52,455 nucleotides of DNA from Cobetia crustatorum (GTDB lineage Bacteria > Pseudomonadota > Gammaproteobacteria > Pseudomonadales > Halomonadaceae). Shown here one piece after another: positions 22,864-33,580 of the stretch. The DNA lies in assembly GCF_000591415.1 (NCBI RefSeq), contig NZ_JEMF01000040.1, forward strand, positions 1 to 52,455, written 5' to 3'. The notes beneath the pieces are model-generated. The model saw nothing but the letters and a program-made list of their open reading frames with translations, searched no databases and was not told the DNA's origin. Position 1 is the stretch's first letter; each line of letters begins with the position of its first letter. A program made the position numbers and the translations under genes.

Positions 22864-22893
22864 AGAATTCAAAGCGTTATCGATTGAATTCTT
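22863..22893 (+). repeat. AT-rich inverted repeat between secG and tRNA-Leu
   Basis: AAGAATTCAA (22863-22872) and TTGAATTCTT (22884-22893) are perfect complements around an 11-nt loop. There is no T-run. It may be an RNA processing or message-stabilising hairpin between secG and the tRNA. Confidence 0.45.
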
Positions 22894-22926
22894 CCGGGTA
22901 GCGTCTCAGGCGATACCCGCCCCCGT

Positions 22927-23013
22927 GCCGAAGTGGTGGAATTGGTAGACACGCTATCTTGAGGGGGTAGTGGCCTTATGGTCGTGGGGGTTCAAGTCCC
23001 CCCTTCGGCACCA
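22927..23013 (+). tRNA. tRNA-Leu (anticodon GAG)
   Basis: An 87-nt class II tRNA. The acceptor stem GCCGAAG pairs with CTTCGGC, then discriminator A and an encoded CCA. The D arm reads TGGTGGAATTGGTAGACAC, the anticodon stem-loop is CTATC-TTGAGGG-GGTAG with GAG at 22961-22963, a long variable arm follows, and the T loop is GTTCAAG. Placement after secG matches leuU of E. coli. Confidence 0.96.
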
Positions 23014-23072
23014 TCTGTTAGATCGATTGGCAGTCAGAACGTAGCATTGCCACCTTGGAAAGACGTCATTCC

Positions 23073-23101
23073 TTGACCTCATTTTATGGTGACAGTAAAA
23101 T
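23073..23101 (+). promoter_or_regulatory. Sigma-70 promoter of initiator tRNA
   Basis: TTGACC (23073-23078), a 17-nt gap and TAAAAT (23096-23101) give a near-consensus promoter. The predicted start near 23108 is about 8 nt ahead of the tRNA. Read-through would also feed rimP-nusA-infB, as from the metY promoter in E. coli. Confidence 0.75.
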
Positions 23102-23115
23102 CGTTCGACTATTGT

Positions 23116-23192
<77 letters not shown>

Positions 23193-23201
23193 AGTTTCTT
23201 G

Positions 23202-23230
23202 AAAGGCCCCTTCCTATGAAGGGGCTTTTT
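23202..23230 (+). terminator. Intrinsic terminator between tRNA-fMet and rimP
   Basis: GGCCCCTTC (23205-23213) pairs with GAAGGGGCT (23218-23226) around CTAT, with flanking A-T pairs and a run of five T (23226-23230). As in the E. coli metY operon, it probably ends part of the tRNA transcripts and lets some continue. Confidence 0.85.
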
Positions 23231-23315
23231 GTTAGCACCAGTGCCAATCAGCCACCTAGCTCTCTTCTCTACTCCCGGTCAGGTGCCTGATGCAACTGCT
23301 GTAGGAGCCTCGTCT

Positions 23316-23774
23316 GTGTCAACCAAGGACGCTGCGCTTAATGCGCTTATCGATCCAGTAGTCTCTGCCCTGGGCTTCGAGCTTTGGGGTATCGACTATC
23401 TCTCCCAAGGCAAGCAGTCCCGTCTGGTGATCTATATCGACCATGCCGATGGCATTACCGTGGACAACTGTGCAAATGTCAGTCGTCAGGTAGGTGCTGT
23501 GCTGGATGTCGAAGATCCGATCACCGGTCAGTTCCAGCTTGAAGTGTCTTCTCCAGGTTTGGATCGTCCGCTGTTCACGCTTGATCAGTATGAGCGCTAC
23601 ATCGGTCACGTAGTGGCACTGCGACTTCGCCAGGCCTTTGATGGCCAGCGCAAGTTCCAAGGACTGGTGACAGGCACCGAAGAAGGTGATGTCGTGATCC
23701 GGGTCGATGAAGAAGAATACTGCTTTCCTATCGAAAGCATCGACCAGGCACGCGTCGTGCCACAGTTCAAATAA
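23316..23774 (+). CDS. rimP: Ribosome maturation factor RimP
   Basis: RimP assists 30S subunit assembly. A GTG start at 23316 is chosen because AGGAG lies 8 nt upstream and the product (STKDAALNALIDPVVSALG) then has the family start and length, 152 residues. The open frame reaches 23229 without support. Conserved blocks are GFELWGIDYL, VDNCANVSRQVGAVLDVEDPI and LEVSSPGLDRPLFT. It opens the rimP-nusA-infB-rbfA-truB-rpsO-pnp run, whose order matches E. coli. Confidence 0.95.
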   Translation: MSTKDAALNALIDPVVSALGFELWGIDYLSQGKQSRLVIYIDHADGITVDNCANVSRQVGAVLDVEDPITGQFQLEVSSPGLDRPLFTLDQYERYIGHVVALRLRQAFDGQRKFQGLVTGTEEGDVVIRVDEEEYCFPIESIDQARVVPQFK

Positions 23775-23850
23775 CTGACGTTGTCGGCACACCGCTCGCT
23801 ATGCGAGCCCGGGTCGATGCGCAAGGACAGGTTTCTGGCGAGGCAAAGTC

Positions 23851-25343
23851 ATGAGCAAAGAGATTCTGCTGGTCGTAGACGCCATCTCCAATGAGAAGGG
23901 CGTGCCGCGGGATGTGATTTTCGAAGCCGTCGAGGCGGCATTGGCTTCGGCTTCACGTAAGCGATTTGATCAGGAAGAGGCGGATATCCGCGTCAAGATC
24001 GATCGTGTCACCGGTGACTATGCGACTTTCCGTCGCTGGACTGTCGTCGAGGATGATGAATTCGAGACGCCTGATTACGAGATCAAGGCCAGCATCGCGG
24101 AACAACGCGAAGAACCGTTGGCATTGGGTGTTGTAGTCGAAAAGCAGATCGAATCCGAAGCCTTCGGTCGTATCGCTGCACAGACTGCCAAACAGGTGAT
24201 CGTGCAGAAGGTACGTGAGGCAGAGCGCGCGGAAGTCGTGCGTCTTTACGCTGAGCGTGAAGGTGAATTGGTCGCGGGTATTGTCAAGAAAACGACACGC
24301 GACGGCCTGATCATCGACTTGGGTGATAACGCAGAAGGCTTCTTGCCGCGTGGCGAGATGATCCATGGCGAGCGCTATCGCTTGAATGAGCGTGTTCGTG
24401 CACTGCTGTGGAAGGTTGATGCTGAAGCCCGTGGCTCTCAGTTGATCCTGTCGCGTACGCGGCCCGAGCTGATCATCGAATTGTTCAAGATCGAAGTCCC
24501 GGAAATTGCCGAGCAGCTGATCGAGATCAAGGGCGCTGCCCGTGATCCGGGCTCGCGTGCCAAGATTGCGGTCAAGAGCAACGACAAGCGCATCGATCCG
24601 ATTGGTGCCTGTGTTGGCATGCGTGGTTCGCGCGTGCAGGCAGTCTCCAATGAACTACGCAATGAACGCGTGGATATCATCCTGTGGGATGATAATCCTG
24701 CCCAATTGGTCATCAACGCCATGGCACCGGCTGATGTCGGCTCCATTCTGGTCGACGAGGACACCCATTCCATGGATGTCGCTGTCGCCGCGGACAATCT
24801 GGCTCAGGCCATTGGTCGCAGCGGTCAGAACGTACGTCTGGCCAGTGAGCTGACCGGCTGGTCGCTCAACGTCATGACCGAGGCGGAAGCCGAAGGCAAG
24901 CGCGAGCAGGAAATCGACAGCTTTGTCGAATATTTCATCACTCATCTCGAGATTGAAGAGGATCTAGCCCGTGTCCTGGTGGACGAGGCTTCACCTCTCT
25001 CGAGGAAATCGCCTATGTCCCGCTCGAGGAAATGCTCGAGGTTGAGGGCTTTGACCAGAATCTGGTCGAAGAGCTGCGCGCTCGGGCCAAGGATGAAATG
25101 CTGAATCTCGCCATCGCCACCGAAGAGCAGCTGGACGGCGCTCAGCCGGCCGAAGATCTGCTCAGCATGGAAGGCATGGAGAGTCATCTGGCATACATTC
25201 TGGCTAGCAAGGGTATTGTCACTATGGAAGACCTTGCCGAGCAGGCCGTCGATGATCTAAAAGACATCGATGGCGTCGACGAAGAGCGAGCAGCGGCGTT
25301 GATCATGACCGCCCGCGCGCCCTGGTTCGCAAGCGAACAGTAA
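23851..25343 (+). CDS. nusA: Transcription termination/antitermination factor NusA, frame broken near 24987
   Basis: NusA binds RNA polymerase and modulates pausing, termination and antitermination. Domains in order: N-terminal polymerase-binding domain, S1 domain (about residues 135-200, [18 protein letters not shown]), two KH domains (with [15 protein letters not shown] and [12 protein letters not shown]), and two C-terminal acidic repeats. The frame goes wrong after VLVDEA and stops at 25104; the correct continuation [21 protein letters not shown] is one base earlier. Reading GAGGGC instead of GAGGC at 24985-24989 restores DEGFTSLEE and a 497-residue protein against 495 in E. coli. A missing G in a GGG run is the likely cause. 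Confidence 0.93.
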
Positions 25344-25370
25344 CTAGGTCACGGGCTCAGGAGGGTCGTA

Positions 25371-27798
25371 ATGTCAGAAATGACAGTCAAAGAATTCGCC
25401 AAGAAGGTGGGCCGCGAGTCAGCCCGTCTACTAGAGCAGATGCACGAAGCCGGTCTGGCGCACAAGTCAGAAAATGACGGCGTGTCTGAGGTCGACAAGA
25501 AGAAGCTGCTTGATCACCTCACCAAAAGTCACGGCGGTGGCGCTGCACCGGCAGCACCGAAAAACCGTATCACCCTGACCCGCAAGACCAAGTCGCGCAT
25601 CAATACGGCTGGCGGTCGTGGCAAGTCCATCGAGGTGCAGGTACGCAAGAAGCGTACCTACGTCAAAGATGGCGAAGAGCAGGTAGCTGAGGCTCCGGCC
25701 GCTGCTGCTGAAGCGCCGGCCGCTCCTGTGGCTGACAAGCCTGCAGTAGCACCAGCGCGCGAAGAGCGTCGTGACGAGCGTCCGCGTCAAAGCGCGCCAG
25801 CACCTGCTGCTGCGCCTGTCGCTGCGGCACCGGAAGTCAACGCTCCGCCGAAAGAGCCACGTGGTGATGCACCGCGCCGTGCCAAGCTGCGCCGCGTGAT
25901 GAGTCGCGTGATCGTCGTGAAGCCCGTGAAGATCGTAGCGAGCGCAAGCGTGGCGGGACCAAGAAGGTCAAGCGCGCTGAGCGTCGTGGTGGTCGTCGTG
26001 GCGGTCGCGATAGCAACCGTCAGCCGCCGAAGCCGGTCCAGACCTTTGTGCGTGAAGTCTCCATTCCTGAGTCCATCTCAGTGGCAGACCTTGCGGACAA
26101 GATGGCCGTCAAAGCTGCTGAAGTGATCAAGACCATGTTCAACATGGGCGCTGCGGTCACTATCAACCAGACGATTGATCAGGAAACCGCGTCCTTTGTG
26201 GTCGAGGAAATGGGGCACACGCCCAAGCTGATCAAGGATGACGCGCTCGAGACAGCTGTTCTCGAAGGCATCTCCTACGAGGGTGAGAAGATCACTCGCG
26301 CACCCGTCGTCACCGTCATGGGTCACGTTGACCATGGTAAGACCTCGTTGCTGGATTATATCCGTCGCACCAAGGTTGCTACCGGCGAGGCTGGGGGTAT
26401 CACCCAGCACATCGGTGCTTACCATGTCGAACACGACAATGGCGACGTCACCTTCCTGGATACTCCGGGCCACGCGGCGTTTACCGCCATGCGTGCTCGC
26501 GGTGCCAAGGCGACTGACGTAGTCATCCTCGTGGTGGCTGCTGATGATGGCGTGATGCCGCAGACTATCGAGGCGGTTGAGCATGCCAAGGCGCGGGTGT
26601 TCCGCTGGTCGTGGCTGTCAACAAGATCGATAAGGCTGGTGCTGATCCGGATCGCGTCAAGAATGAGCTGTCCCAGCACGGCGTCATCTCTGAAGAGTGG
26701 GGCGGTGACACGCAGTTCATCCACGTGTCTGCCAAGACCGGTGAGAACATCGATGCTCTGCTTGAAGCAGTGCTGTTGGTCTCCGAAGTACTTGAGCTCC
26801 AGGCTGTCCCGTCTGCGCCGGGTAAAGGCGTCGTTGTCGAGTCACGTCTCGACAAGGGCCGTGGTCCGGTGGCGACCGTTCTGGTCCAGAACGGAACTCT
26901 GAAGAAAGGCGATATCGTTCTCGCTGGCCTGCATTACGGCCGCGTACGTGCGCTGATCAACGAGCTTGGCCAGCAGGTCGATTCTGTTGGTCCGGCTATG
27001 CCGGTCGAGATTCAGGGCCTGGGTGGCACTCCGGATGCCGGTGAAGAATTCACCGTGGTCCCGGACGAGAAGAAGGCACGCGAAGTCGCCAACTTCCGCC
27101 AAGGCAAGTACCGTGAAGTGCGTCTGGCACGTCAGCAGAAGGCCAAGCTGGAGAACATGTTCTCCCAGATGGGCCAAGACGAAGTGGCCAAGGTCAACAT
27201 CGTCCTCAAGGCAGACGTGCAAGGGTCTCTGGAAGCCATTCGTGGCGCGCTGGAAGAACTCTCCACCGACGAAGTCAAGGTCGCAGTGGTTTCTTCCGGT
27301 GTCGGCGGTATCGCCGGTACTGACGCCAACCTGGCACTGGCTTCTGAAGCCATCCTGGTCGGTTTCAACGTTCGTGCCGATGCCTCCGCTCGTGAGATCG
27401 TTGAGCGTGAAGGTCTGGATCTGCGCTACTACAGCGTGATCTACCAGCTGATCGATGAGGTCAAGCTGGCCATGACTGGTATGCTGGCTCCGGAATTCCG
27501 CGAGCAGATCGTCGGTATTGCAGAAGTTCGCGATGTCTTCAAGGCACCGAAAATCGGCGCTATCGCCGGTTGTATGGTTGTCGAAGGCAACATGTATCGC
27601 TCCAAGCGCATCCGTGTACTGCGTGACAACGTGGTCATCTATGAAGGCGAGCTGGAATCTCTGCGTCGCTTCAAGGATGACGTCAACGAAGTCCGCAATG
27701 GCATGGAATGTGGTATCGGCGTCAAGAACTACAACGACGTGCAAGTGGGCGACAAGATTGAGGTGTTCGACCAGATCCAGGTCGAGCGTACTCTCTGA
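25371..27798 (+). CDS. infB: Translation initiation factor IF-2, frame broken near 25894 and near 26594
   Basis: IF-2 is the GTPase that brings initiator tRNA to the ribosome. The ATG at 25371 follows GGAGGG. Domains: IF2_N at residues 1-50, a linker rich in Ala, Pro and Arg/Lys, a second IF2_N region ([21 protein letters not shown]), the G domain ([20 protein letters not shown]) and C-terminal beta-barrel domains. Two single-base losses break the frame. At 25891-25896, CGCCGCGT for CGCCGCCGT would restore [16 protein letters not shown]. At 26591-26597, GCGCGGG for GCGGCGGG would restore [16 protein letters not shown]. With both repaired the length is 809 residues. The linker is highly charged in the corrected frame, as expected for this family. 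Confidence 0.93.
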
Positions 27799-27825
27799 TA
27801 GTGTCCCTGCGAGGAGATATCACGG

Positions 27826-28251
27826 ATGCGTGAATACAGCCGTACTGACCGCGTCGCGGACCAGATCCAGCAAGAACTCGCGCTGTTGATTCAGCGCGAG
27901 GTCAAGGACCCGCGCCTTGGCATGCTGACGGTCAGCGCCGCCAAGGTCAGCCGCGACCTGTCTTATTCCGATGTCTATGTGACCCTGCTGGGTGACGACA
28001 GTCCGGAACGTATCAAGGAAAACCTCGCCGTGCTCAAGCGCGCGGCAGGTTTCCTGCGTTCCCAGCTGGCGCGTACCATTGAGCTGCGTCACGTGCCCGA
28101 GCTGCGCTTCCATTACGATGAAAGCGTCGTTCGTGGTCATCACCTGTCTTCACTGATCAACGATGCGGTCGCAGATGACCGCAGACGCAGTGTCGAGCGC
28201 GGTGATGAAGACAACGAAGATGGTGCCCCGGGCACCACGCCGGACGCCTGA
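27826..28251 (+). CDS. rbfA: 30S ribosome-binding factor RbfA
   Basis: RbfA helps mature the 5' end of 16S rRNA and matters most in the cold. The 141-residue protein begins MREYSRTDRVADQIQQELALLIQREVKDPR, the KH-like family N-terminus, and carries LGMLTVSAAKVSRDLSYSDVYVTLLG and the C-terminal block TIELRHVPELRFHYDES. A GAGGAGA site precedes the start. The acidic tail after residue 115 is variable in the family. Its stop overlaps the truB start (TGATG). Confidence 0.96.
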   Translation: MREYSRTDRVADQIQQELALLIQREVKDPRLGMLTVSAAKVSRDLSYSDVYVTLLGDDSPERIKENLAVLKRAAGFLRSQLARTIELRHVPELRFHYDESVVRGHHLSSLINDAVADDRRRSVERGDEDNEDGAPGTTPDA

Positions 28252-29180
28252 TGGCGCGTCGTCGTCGCGGCTTGCCGATTGATGGCGTTTTATTGCTGGA
28301 CAAGCCCAAGGGCATGTCCAGCAATTACGCGCTTCAAAAGGCACGTCGCCTCTACCAGGCGCAGAAGGCCGGTCATACCGGTACGCTCGATCCCATGGCG
28401 ACTGGCTTGCTGCCAGTCTGCTTTGGGGAGGCAACCAAGTTCTCCTCGCATTTACTCGAGGCGGATAAGGTCTACCGAGCACGAATCAAATTCGGTCAGG
28501 ACACGGATACCGGAGACGCCGAAGGCACGGTGATTCGCGAGCGGGAAATTCCCGACGTCACGGATGCTGAGCTCGAGACCGTTCTGGACCGTTTTCGTGG
28601 TGAGATCGATCAGGTACCGCCGATGTACTCCGCGCTCAAACACCAAGGCCGTCCACTCTATGAGCTGGCGCGTCAGGGCATTGAAATCGAGCGTGCAGTC
28701 CGTCGCGTTACCATCTACAATATGGCGCTTCTTGCACGGCACTCCGATGGCATCGAGATCGAAGTGGCGGTCAGCAAGGGCACCTATATACGCAGTCTTG
28801 CCGAGGATATCGGCGAGACGCTGGGCTGTGGAGCCCACCTCACGGCGTTGCGTCGTCTGAAAACAGGTCCCTTCACGGGAGATGCCATGCTGGACTTCGA
28901 GCGCCTTGAGGCACTTGCGGATCAGCAGGCACGTGAGGGTGTTCTGTTGCCTGTAGACATTTTGCTCGATCATCTCCCGCGCCTCGACATCAGTGCCGAG
29001 GTGGCGTGGCAGATATTGCGTGGTCAGCAAGCAGAGATGGCAACAGGAGCGCTTGAGGTGGATTCTGTGACCCGTGTGTATCAGGACCAGCAGTTGCTCG
29101 GGCTGGTTCGGATTGTGGCGGAGGGCATTATTGCTCCTCGCCGACTGCTCAGCACTGCCGTGGAAGCGGCGGCTGGGTGA
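28251..29180 (+). CDS. truB: tRNA pseudouridine(55) synthase TruB
   Basis: TruB makes pseudouridine 55 in the T loop of tRNAs. The 309-residue product has the family start [18 protein letters not shown] (about residues 13-30) and the catalytic block [23 protein letters not shown] with the nucleophile Asp at about residue 48. It continues with [17 protein letters not shown] and [13 protein letters not shown], and has a PUA-like C-terminal region. It is coupled to rbfA by a 1-nt overlap. Confidence 0.96.
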   Translation: MARRRRGLPIDGVLLLDKPKGMSSNYALQKARRLYQAQKAGHTGTLDPMATGLLPVCFGEATKFSSHLLEADKVYRARIKFGQDTDTGDAEGTVIREREIPDVTDAELETVLDRFRGEIDQVPPMYSALKHQGRPLYELARQGIEIERAVRRVTIYNMALLARHSDGIEIEVAVSKGTYIRSLAEDIGETLGCGAHLTALRRLKTGPFTGDAMLDFERLEALADQQAREGVLLPVDILLDHLPRLDISAEVAWQILRGQQAEMATGALEVDSVTRVYQDQQLLGLVRIVAEGIIAPRRLLSTAVEAAAG

Positions 29181-29280
29181 GCATTCATTGCGGCCCGTCC
29201 GCAAGCCGCATGAAGACTGCAAATATGCGTGGTCTTCGACATTTCTTATCTATCAAGCATATTGCTTACTGGAGAGACAG

Positions 29281-29550
29281 ATGGCACTTACCGCTGAGAA
29301 GAAGGCTGAGATCGTTACCGAATTCGGCCGTGGCGAGAACGACACCGGTTCCCCGGAAGTTCAGGTTGCACTGCTGAGCGCCAACATTGATGGCCTGCAG
29401 GGTCACTTCAAGGCCAACAAGCAGGATCACCACTCCCGTCGTGGCCTGATCCGCATGGTCAACCAGCGTCGTAAGCTGCTTGACTACCTCAAGCGCAAGG
29501 ACTTCGAGCGTTACACCGCTCTGATCCAGCGCCTGGGTCTGCGTCGCTAA
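29281..29550 (+). CDS. rpsO: 30S ribosomal protein S15
   Basis: S15 binds the central domain of 16S rRNA and nucleates platform assembly. The 89-residue protein ([20 protein letters not shown] start) is the exact family length and contains the signature [23 protein letters not shown]. The start at 29281 is clear from the family and from GGAGAGAC upstream. A 100-nt gap after truB probably carries a separate promoter, and in E. coli S15 represses its own translation there. A hairpin and a terminator follow before pnp. Confidence 0.98.
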   Translation: MALTAEKKAEIVTEFGRGENDTGSPEVQVALLSANIDGLQGHFKANKQDHHSRRGLIRMVNQRRKLLDYLKRKDFERYTALIQRLGLRR

Positions 29551-29561
29551 CAAGCGATGTT

Positions 29562-29590
29562 GCCGCCATACATCTCGGTGTATGGCGGGC
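29562..29590 (+). other. Hairpin just after rpsO
   Basis: GCCGCCATACA and TGTATGGCGGGC form a stem (one extra G bulged) around a TCTCGG loop, 12 nt after the rpsO stop and ahead of the terminator at 29607. In E. coli the rpsO-pnp junction is an RNase III and RNase E processing region; this hairpin may serve the same use. Confidence 0.5.
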
Positions 29591-29606
29591 CCCCGGTGGG
29601 CACAGG

Positions 29607-29643
29607 AAAACCGGCACTGCCTGCGGGCGTTGCCGGTTTTTTT
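29607..29643 (+). terminator. Intrinsic terminator between rpsO and pnp
   Basis: ACCGGCA (29610-29616) pairs with TGCCGGT (29631-29637), an inner GCC/GGC extends it, AAAA precedes and seven T follow. It is likely partial, as in the E. coli rpsO-pnp pair. Confidence 0.8.
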
Positions 29644-29797
29644 GTGCCCGGATGTCATGTCCACTGACCGGTAACTTATATGCCGCTATCTTCGCTGCAG
29701 CCCGCATGCAGCGGGAGGTGAGTCGGCTTTCCATTGCCTGCGCCACGCTTTACCATGAGCGCCAGACATCGATGACTATCAGAAAAGGACATGCGCC

Positions 29798-31951
29798 GTG
29801 AATCCGGTTACTCACAGCTTCCAGTACGGTAATGACACTATCACCCTCGAAACTGGTCGTATCGCGCGTCAGGCGACGGGCAGCGTCATGGTGACCATGG
29901 GCAATACCTCAGTACTATGCACCGTGGTCGCGAAGAAGTCGCCGAAGCCCGGTCAGTCCTTCTTTCCGTTGTCGGTACATTATCAGGAAAAGGCCTATGC
30001 GGTCGGCCGTATTCCTGGTGGCTTTCTCAAGCGTGAAGGACGGCCTAGCGAGAAAGAGACGCTGACGTCGCGTTTGATCGATCGGCCAATGCGCCCCTTG
30101 TTTCCGAAGGGCTTCATGAATGAAGTTCAGGTGGTTTGCACGGTGATGTCAGCGGAGCGCAATGTTGATCCTGATATTGCTGCATTGATTGGTACCTCGG
30201 CAGCGCTGAGCATTTCTGGCGTGCCGTTTGCCGGTCCGGTCGGGGCAGCACGTGTTGGTTTCAGTGAGGAGCGCGGCTATTTCTTGAATCCCGGACATTC
30301 CGAGCTGACTCACTCCGAGCTGGATATGGTCGTTGCCGGTACAGAGAAAGCGGTGTTGATGGTGGAGTCTTCGGCACATGAGTTGCTGGAAGATGAAATG
30401 CTGGGCGCAGTGCTATTCGGTCACCACGAGATGCAAAAGGCGATCACTGCCATCGAATTGTTTGCGGCCAAGGTGAATTGCCCCAAATGGTCGTGGGTGG
30501 CACAGGCGCCTGACACCGTATTGGTTGAGGCGCTGGAGCGTGATTTTGCCATGCAGATCGGAGAAGCTTATCGCTTGACCGACAAGATGGCGCGTCAGGA
30601 TGCTCTAGCGGTACTCAAAGCTCGGGCTATTGAAGTGCTGGCCAATGAGCATGACGCGCGCTTTGAAGCGGCGACAATCATGGGTGCCTTTGCGACACTG
30701 GAAAAGCGTATCGTACGTCAGCGAGTCATTGCCGGTGAGCCGCGTATTGATGGGCGTGATGCGCGTACCGTGCGCCCGCTGGACATCGAGGTTGGTATGT
30801 TGCCCAAGGTACATGGCTCGGCGCTGTTCACGCGCGGCGAGACCCAGGCCATTGTGGCTGCCACGCTAGGTAATACGCGTGACTCTCAGCTGATAGAGGG
30901 GTTGTCTGGCGAGAAGCAGGATCGCTTCATGCTGCATTACAATTTCCCGCCTTACTGTGTGGGGGAGGCGGGTTTCATTGGTTCGCCCAAGCGTCGCGAA
31001 ATCGGCCATGGCCGGCTGGCGCGACGTGGCATCGAGGCCATGCTGCCATCGCTGGAGGACTTTCCCTATGCCATTCGTGTCGTTTCCGAGATCACTGAAT
31101 CCAATGGTTCAAGTTCGATGGCATCTGTGTGCGGCGCCTCGCTGGCATTGATGGATGCTGGTGTGCCACTCAAGGCACCTGTCGCCGGTATCGCCATGGG
31201 GTTGGTCAAGGATGCGGGAGGTGTCGCCGTCCTGACCGATATCCTGGGCGATGAAGACCACCTCGGCGACATGGACTTCAAGGTTGCAGGCACCGCGCAT
31301 GGCGTGACGGCATTGCAGATGGATATCAAGATCGAAGGGATTGATGAAGAGATCATGGAGCAGGCGCTGGAGCAGGCGCTTGAGGCGCGCCTGACCATTC
31401 TCGAGCAGATGAACGCTGTCTTGAAGGGTAGTCGCGAAGAGGTGTCTGACAATGCCCCGGCGATGCTGTCGCTGAAGATCGCGCCGAACAAGGTGCGCGA
31501 TGTGATCGGCAAAGGGGGGTCTACCATCCGCAAGATCTGTGAAGAGACCGGCGCCAACGTCGATCTTGATGATGACGGTAGTGTGCGTATCTACGCTGAG
31601 CATAAGGCACAGGCCCGTGCGGCGGCAGATTTCGTGGAAGGCATCATTGCCGAGGCTGAGATTGGCAAGCTCTATGCTGGCAAGGTGGTGCGTATCGCTG
31701 ACTTCGGTGCATTCATTACCTTCATGCCGGGTACTGATGGCCTGCTGCATATCTCGCAGATCGTCGACGAGCGCGTCAATGATGTGCGCGATTACCTCAA
31801 TGAAGGTGACGAGGTCGTGGTCAAGGTGCTTGATATTGATAACCGTAATCGCGTCAAGCTGTCGCTGAAAGAGGTCAGTGAAGACGAGAAGGCAGCGTTT
31901 GCTGCCGAGCAGGCAGCAGCCAGACTCGCTGAGCAGGCAGATAGCCAGTAG
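29798..31951 (+). CDS. pnp: Polyribonucleotide nucleotidyltransferase (PNPase)
   Basis: PNPase is the phosphorolytic 3'-5' exoribonuclease of the degradosome. A GTG start at 29798 with AAGGA 8 nt upstream gives 717 residues, against 711 in E. coli. Two RNase PH domains ([37 protein letters not shown] and GRREIGHG-like [13 protein letters not shown]) flank an all-helical linker. A KH domain ([21 protein letters not shown], near residue 560) and an S1 domain ([20 protein letters not shown]) close the protein. A strong terminator follows at 32005. Confidence 0.98.
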   Translation: MNPVTHSFQYGNDTITLETGRIARQATGSVMVTMGNTSVLCTVVAKKSPKPGQSFFPLSVHYQEKAYAVGRIPGGFLKREGRPSEKETLTSRLIDRPMRPLFPKGFMNEVQVVCTVMSAERNVDPDIAALIGTSAALSISGVPFAGPVGAARVGFSEERGYFLNPGHSELTHSELDMVVAGTEKAVLMVESSAHELLEDEMLGAVLFGHHEMQKAITAIELFAAKVNCPKWSWVAQAPDTVLVEALERDFAMQIGEAYRLTDKMARQDALAVLKARAIEVLANEHDARFEAATIMGAFATLEKRIVRQRVIAGEPRIDGRDARTVRPLDIEVGMLPKVHGSALFTRGETQAIVAATLGNTRDSQLIEGLSGEKQDRFMLHYNFPPYCVGEAGFIGSPKRREIGHGRLARRGIEAMLPSLEDFPYAIRVVSEITESNGSSSMASVCGASLALMDAGVPLKAPVAGIAMGLVKDAGGVAVLTDILGDEDHLGDMDFKVAGTAHGVTALQMDIKIEGIDEEIMEQALEQALEARLTILEQMNAVLKGSREEVSDNAPAMLSLKIAPNKVRDVIGKGGSTIRKICEETGANVDLDDDGSVRIYAEHKAQARAAADFVEGIIAEAEIGKLYAGKVVRIADFGAFITFMPGTDGLLHISQIVDERVNDVRDYLNEGDEVVVKVLDIDNRNRVKLSLKEVSEDEKAAFAAEQAAARLAEQADSQ

Positions 31952-32004
31952 AGTTTGTGCAAGACTCCTCGTGTCGTAACACCTTTGTAATTGAGTGCCC
32001 ACAA

Positions 32005-32035
32005 AAAACCCCGCCAGTGTGACTGGCGGGGTTTT
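32005..32035. terminator. Bidirectional terminator between pnp and the thiolase gene
   Basis: Perfect 14-bp arms AAAACCCCGCCAGT (32005-32018) and ACTGGCGGGGTTTT (32022-32035) enclose a 3-nt loop. A-runs and T-runs on both sides suit both convergent genes. Confidence 0.93.
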
Positions 32036-32091
32036 GCGTATCTCCACCTAAATCCTGTGAAGGTAGGAGGGAGCGGCTCACTGACTGACGA

Positions 32092-33273
32092 TCAGCTGCG
32101 CTCGATGGCCAGCGCGATACCTTGGCCGCCACCGATGCACAACGTGGCCAAGCCTTTCTTGGCATCGCGCGCAATCATCTCGTGTACGAGAGATACCAGG
32201 ATACGGCAGCCAGAGGCGCCAATGGGATGGCCAAGAGCAATTGCACCGCCATTGACGTTGACCTTGTCAGTATCCCAGCCTAGCTCCTTGTTGACGGATA
32301 ATGCTTGAGCTGCGAAAGCCTCATTGGCTTCAACCAGGTCCAGGTCTTCAAGACTCCAGCCAGCTTTTTCGAGGCAGCGACGTGTGGCCGGTGCCGGCCC
32401 AATGCCCATGATCTTCGGGTCAACACCAGAGCTTGCATAGGCTTTGATGGTCGCCAGTGGTGTCAGGCCGAGCTCACGTGCCTTGTCGGCAGAGCATAGC
32501 ATGACCACAGCCGCGCCATCGTTCAGTGAGGATGCATTACCCGCGGTGACACTGCCATCCTTCTTGAAGGCGGGGCGCATGCCCGCGAGCTTCTCGGCAG
32601 TCGTCCCCGCACGCGGATTCTCGTCGGTATCGAAGACCACCGGATCACCTTTGCGCTGGGGTATCTCTACCGGCACTATCTGGCCTTTGAAGCGACCGGC
32701 CTCAATAGCGGCACAGGCTTTTTGCTGAGAAGCCGCGGCGAAGGCATCTTGTGCTTCACGGCTGATATCGTATTTCTCGGCGAGGTTCTCGGCAGTAACG
32801 CCCATGTGGATATCATTGAAGGCATCCCACAGACCGTCGTGGACCATGGAGTCAATTGCCTTCCAGTCCCCCATGCGCTGGCCATTACGCGAGTTGGGCA
32901 GCAGATGTGGAGACATGGACATGTTTTCCTGGCCGCCGGCTAGAACCAGATCTGCATCTCCGCAACGAATGGCCTGAGTCGCCAAATGCAGTGCCTTGAG
33001 GCCGGAGCCACAGACCTTGTTGATCGTCATCGCCGGCACGCCTTCCGGTAGACCTGCCTTGATGACCGCCTGGCGTGCCGGGTTCTGGCCACAACCGGCA
33101 GTCAGTACCTGGCCGAGCAGGACTTCATCGACCTGGTCACCGCTGACACCCGTGCTGGCGAGGATATCCTTGATGACATGGGCGCCGAGGTCTGCGGCGG
33201 AAATGCCGGCCAAGCTACCGCTGAAAGCACCAACGGCGGTACGGCGGGCTGCTACGATCACCACATCTTGCAT
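32092..33273 (-). CDS. Acetyl-CoA C-acetyltransferase (thiolase)
   Basis: A 393-residue biosynthetic-type thiolase that condenses two acetyl-CoA to acetoacetyl-CoA (or the reverse). The nucleophile Cys lies in [11 protein letters not shown] (about residue 88), with the later signatures [17 protein letters not shown] and [13 protein letters not shown] carrying the catalytic His and second Cys. The GAGGAG site upstream of 33273 fixes the start. It closely resembles AtoB/PhaA enzymes, which supply polyhydroxybutyrate synthesis in many Halomonadaceae, but no pha gene is adjacent, so the pathway is inference. It is a single-gene unit between pnp and panD. Confidence 0.92.
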   Translation of the reverse strand: MQDVVIVAARRTAVGAFSGSLAGISAADLGAHVIKDILASTGVSGDQVDEVLLGQVLTAGCGQNPARQAVIKAGLPEGVPAMTINKVCGSGLKALHLATQAIRCGDADLVLAGGQENMSMSPHLLPNSRNGQRMGDWKAIDSMVHDGLWDAFNDIHMGVTAENLAEKYDISREAQDAFAAASQQKACAAIEAGRFKGQIVPVEIPQRKGDPVVFDTDENPRAGTTAEKLAGMRPAFKKDGSVTAGNASSLNDGAAVVMLCSADKARELGLTPLATIKAYASSGVDPKIMGIGPAPATRRCLEKAGWSLEDLDLVEANEAFAAQALSVNKELGWDTDKVNVNGGAIALGHPIGASGCRILVSLVHEMIARDAKKGLATLCIGGGQGIALAIERS

Positions 33274-33580
33274 CTGAATGCTCCTCTACTCTGCCGAGAC
33301 TATCGGGGTCAAAGAACTGCAATGAGTGCGGACAGATAGCGCACGCGTCATACAGCCCTGCTGATATGAGAATCCAGCATAAGGCAGTGTTGTGCAATGC
33401 GGCAATCGTCAAAGTGCTTCCGAGATGTCAGTCATTTGCCACAGTGAAAGCCTTCCGTTTTCACTCTGTCAGGCTGAGGGGATAAGTGAAGTAAAGATAG
33501 AGAATAAGCATAATGCAAAACGCCAGCCCTGCTGGTGAGCAGAGCTGGCGTTAGAGAAGAACTAGCAAAGATGTCGAGCT
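33274..33580. other. Intergenic region thiolase-panD
   Basis: These 307 nt have no credible gene. They hold the upstream region of the thiolase gene and, at the right end, the panD terminator at 33517-33552. Confidence 0.6.
33517..33552 (-). terminator. Intrinsic terminator after panD (minus strand)
   Basis: AACGCCAGC (33519-33527) pairs with GCTGGCGTT (33544-33552), with inner CTGCT/AGCAG. Read on the minus strand the stem is followed by TTTTGC. It lies 29 nt after the panD stop. Confidence 0.85.
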
